Assembly (NCBI GenBank): GCA_905233835.1
Contig: CAJOGB010000100.1
Coordinates: forward strand, 1 to 6,628
Direction: 5' to 3'
From: an uncultured Lachnospiraceae bacterium
GTDB taxonomy: Bacteria > Bacillota > Clostridia > Lachnospirales > Lachnospiraceae
Length of the DNA stretch: 6,628 nucleotides
Each line of letters starts with the position of its first letter. The first letter of the stretch is position 1. Below, one piece after another: positions 4,645 to 6,628 of the stretch. The translations under genes and the position numbers were made by a program. The notes below the pieces were generated by a model that was not told the DNA's origin, ran no database searches, and saw only the letters and a program-made list of their open reading frames with translations.

Positions 4645-5727
4645 TCAATACTTATTATGCACCTTTTCAATAAAGCAAAGGATGTCCTTGAATACCACTT
4701 CTCTGCCATCATCTAAGGTCAGTTTTCCGTTCATGCGTCCAAAGACCTGATGCTGGTCGGAAAGAATCACTTTAAAATCCATCTTTGCGAAGCGATCCAA
4801 AATCGGAGTAAACTCCATTTCAAACCGTCCGGTAGATTCCGAAACCTTCCAGGGTTCCATGTAACGCGGGCTGTCCATATCATATAAGTCCACATCATTT
4901 GGAATCTCGATTTTTACATCATCCAGTTTATGGGCCACACCGTCATAGAAAACAATATTCTCCGTAGCGGCGGCGGTATTTCCGAATCCGTAGCCGATAT
5001 TAAAGCCTACGTCATGTCCGTCAATGCAAGCATTTCCGCTTCCCCAATACCAGGTATTGTCATAGGTCCATACACCTCGTCCCCAGTCTAAGGTGCCGTA
5101 ATCCTTATCCTTGGAAAACGAATAGGTCTTTCCGTCAAAGATTACTTCTCCGGAAGCCTTCATGGTGTTAATCTTTTGATTATAGTAAAAGCAGTGTTTT
5201 TCATCCCAAGGAGTGGCGATGAGCATGGTATCCATATCCGGCTGTTCCAAAAGGATATGAGCGCTTAGTGGTTTTTCATTCCAAAAGTTTGCAAACTCAC
5301 AGGTAATCTCTCGAGAGTTTTCCGTGATATGAAAACGCATCTTTAAACGCTTGTCTTCATACACCGTATCCCCTACAGATGAGTTTTCCGGCAAATGAAG
5401 TTTTCCCATTGGAAATACATTTAATACCGTCTCCGTATGTTCCCAAGGGTTTTCTTTGTTCAGACACAAAAGAGAAACCGACTGCAGTCCCACGTATCCG
5501 TCATCGGAAACAGTAAAACAAACCGCATAAGAATCCTCTTCGCCTCCGTCATGGACCACCATATAATAATCCCACTCTTTGATGCGAAAGGCAGGCGCTT
5601 TGATGTCCTTTCTGCGGTAGTCCCAAACCTGACGTCTTGCCCATCCGGCTTCACAAATTTCCCCGGATGCATCCAAAAGATTCTGCTTTCCCGTTACCTC
5701 ATGACTTCTCATTCTTTCATCCCCCAT
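4645..5727 (-). CDS. DUF2804 family protein
   Basis: A 360-residue soluble protein with no signal peptide or membrane helix, of normal length for DUF2804, a family with no assigned reaction. The family signature is clear at about 206-231: DKDYGTLDWGRGVWTY then TWYWGSG, matching the usual D-x-x-x-G-x-x-D-W-x-R-G-V-W block followed by an aromatic W-G-S segment. Other visible features are the N-terminal NLLDASGEICEAGWARRQVW (16-35) and alternating beta-strand patterns throughout, which suggest a beta-sandwich or lipocalin-like fold; that fold idea is inference. The start is uncertain. ATG 5727 immediately follows the ylmH stop (TAAATG). ATG 5712, five codons later, is better placed after GGGGGATG and fits the start of the conserved region. 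It is the last gene of its operon, ending just before a strong terminator. Function unknown. Confidence 0.87.
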   Translation of the reverse strand: MGDERMRSHEVTGKQNLLDASGEICEAGWARRQVWDYRRKDIKAPAFRIKEWDYYMVVHDGGEEDSYAVCFTVSDDGYVGLQSVSLLCLNKENPWEHTETVLNVFPMGKLHLPENSSVGDTVYEDKRLKMRFHITENSREITCEFANFWNEKPLSAHILLEQPDMDTMLIATPWDEKHCFYYNQKINTMKASGEVIFDGKTYSFSKDKDYGTLDWGRGVWTYDNTWYWGSGNACIDGHDVGFNIGYGFGNTAAATENIVFYDGVAHKLDDVKIEIPNDVDLYDMDSPRYMEPWKVSESTGRFEMEFTPILDRFAKMDFKVILSDQHQVFGRMNGKLTLDDGREVVFKDILCFIEKVHNKY

Positions 5728-6474
5728 TTACATTTTCCCCACGAGAATTACAGTTTTCCCCTTTTTGTTTTCCCGCTGTTTTCCTTCAAAAATAAATCGT
5801 CCAAACCCACGAACGATAATGGTTTCATTTTCCTTCGGTTCATACTCCGGCTTTAGAATCACTTTTCCGTCCACTATCACCTTTTCGGAAAGAATCAAAT
5901 TTTTGGCATTTTCTCTGGAAAGGTTTAACACCTTCGATAAAACCCCATCCATACGAAGGGAAGAAACGGAGTATTCTTCATAACGAATATCAACCCGCAC
6001 GTCCTTCGGAAGAACCCCAACCACTTCCGTCTTTACATTCGTATGTTTAATTCGATCAATGCTATCACAAATAAACTCCGCCACTTTTTCAAGCACAAAA
6101 ATATAGGCTTCTTTTCCGGTAACAACGATATCCCCGATCTGGTTTCGCTCGATCCCCAGATTCATAATCGCACCCAGATAATCCCGATGGGTCAATTCTT
6201 CCGCATACTTCTCGGCTTTCGGCACAAAGTGCAAAACCCGAATAGGAAATTCTTCTTCATATAAAATCTCACCGGGATTTCCGAATCGAATCACCGTTCG
6301 CTCCGCATACTCCATGCCGCCCCAGAGCTTTACTTCCTCCTTCGGTGCGGCTTCAAAAGCATAGGATGCACCGTGAGGCGAATGAAACTCCGTATAGGTA
6401 TAGATTCCCTGTTCTCTCGAACGATTTGCCAATTCCTGATATCGTTTAATTGTCTGCTGTTTAAAATCATCCAT
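5728..6474 (-). CDS. ylmH: YlmH-like S4-domain RNA-binding protein
   Basis: A 248-residue protein of the YlmH family, close to the usual 255-260. The N-terminal helical region has KRYQELANRSREQG (10-23). The middle domain contains the family hallmark HRDYLGAIMNLGIERNQIGDIVV (96-118). A C-terminal S4 RNA-binding domain spans about 172-233, with SLRMDGVLSKVLNLSRENAKNLI and VIVDGKVILKPEYEPKENETIIVRGFGRF. In Bacillus subtilis YlmH has been linked to ribosome-associated quality control, where S4 proteins bind stalled 50S-peptidyl-tRNA complexes. The start is ATG 6474; GGAGAG lies about 14 bases upstream, a weak, distant ribosome site, so expression may be low or coupled. In many Firmicutes ylmH sits in the division cluster next to divIVA. 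Here it lies between a receiver-domain gene (55-base gap) and a DUF2804 gene (zero-base gap). Confidence 0.9.
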   Translation of the reverse strand: MDDFKQQTIKRYQELANRSREQGIYTYTEFHSPHGASYAFEAAPKEEVKLWGGMEYAERTVIRFGNPGEILYEEEFPIRVLHFVPKAEKYAEELTHRDYLGAIMNLGIERNQIGDIVVTGKEAYIFVLEKVAEFICDSIDRIKHTNVKTEVVGVLPKDVRVDIRYEEYSVSSLRMDGVLSKVLNLSRENAKNLILSEKVIVDGKVILKPEYEPKENETIIVRGFGRFIFEGKQRENKKGKTVILVGKM

Positions 6475-6529
6475 GGATTATCGATTTATCTCTCCACAAT
6501 TATGTTCCGTAACCTCTTTTCTCAAGTTT

Positions 6530-6628
6530 TTATGCCAAGCTTTTATCTTTTTTCAAAATCATTTCCACTCGCTTTTTAATAAACACAGGCTTCAACGGTT
6601 TTAAGATGTAATCCTCCGCCCCTAAATC
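6530..6628 (-). CDS. C-terminal end of a receiver-domain (response regulator or hybrid kinase) protein
   Basis: Only the last 32 residues are in the window; the gene continues past the right edge. They read DLGAEDYILKPLKPVFIKKRVE and end KSLA, followed by TAA at 6532-6530. G-A-x-D-Y-[IL]-x-K-P is the beta5 end of a phosphoacceptor receiver domain with its conserved Lys-Pro, and the following FIKKRVEMIL is helix alpha5. Because the protein ends right after alpha5, the receiver is the last domain. It is either a single-domain CheY-like regulator or the tail of a hybrid sensor kinase. It lies 55 bases upstream of ylmH on the same strand with no terminator visible between them. Confidence 0.82.
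   Translation of the reverse strand, partial: DLGAEDYILKPLKPVFIKKRVEMILKKDKSLA

Noticed and set aside
5437..5856. Plus-strand open frame of 139 codons across the DUF2804/ylmH junction
   Set aside because: Both minus-strand genes there have recognisable domains; this frame has no ribosome site and no recognisable protein.
1..6628. CRISPR array, tRNA, rRNA, insertion sequence or phage module
   Set aside because: I saw no regularly spaced repeats, cloverleaf-like sequence, transposase or terminal inverted repeats anywhere in the window.

Overview
The window looks like the chromosome of a low-GC Gram-positive anaerobe of the class Clostridia, most likely a Lachnospiraceae relative. The reasons are AGGAGG-type ribosome binding sites before most genes, a Firmicutes-style rplM-rpsI operon, a YlmH-type S4 protein, a LytTR regulator paired with a LiaF-like membrane protein, and a sugar-ABC lipoprotein divergent from an AraC regulator. 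The taxonomic guess is inference from gene content; no rRNA or other marker is present.

Left part (1-1662): the N-terminal half of a solute-binding lipoprotein runs off the left edge on the minus strand. It is divergent from an AraC-family regulator on the plus strand, and the 150-bp gap holds two palindromic elements that are candidate operators. The AraC gene is broken by a one-base frame change near 1113, so its sensor half and its DNA-binding half lie in different frames.

Middle part (1698-2768): on the minus strand, a consensus sigma-70 promoter (TTGACA, 17 bp, TATAAT) drives a roughly 130-nt structured leader, then rplM (L13), rpsI (S9) and a GAAA-loop terminator. rplM is also broken: about 14 nt are missing from the conserved stretch after residue 43. 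L13 is normally essential and the rest of the gene is well conserved, so a sequence or assembly error, or a mixed population, is the first explanation to test.

Right part (2863-6628): a small two-helix potassium-channel-like protein on the plus strand converges, with a one-base gap, on a minus-strand pair. That pair is a stand-alone LytTR regulator and a four-helix LiaF-like protein with five ENGFG-type repeats, joined by an ATGA overlap. Upstream of a strong terminator lies another minus-strand operon: the end of a receiver-domain protein (partial at the right edge), a YlmH-like S4 RNA-binding protein, and a DUF2804 protein whose start codon directly follows the ylmH stop.

I see no CRISPR array, tRNA, rRNA, insertion sequence or phage gene. 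The items most worth following up are the broken rplM and its leader, the LytTR/LiaF-like cassette with its repeat architecture, and the ylmH-DUF2804 pairing outside the usual division cluster.
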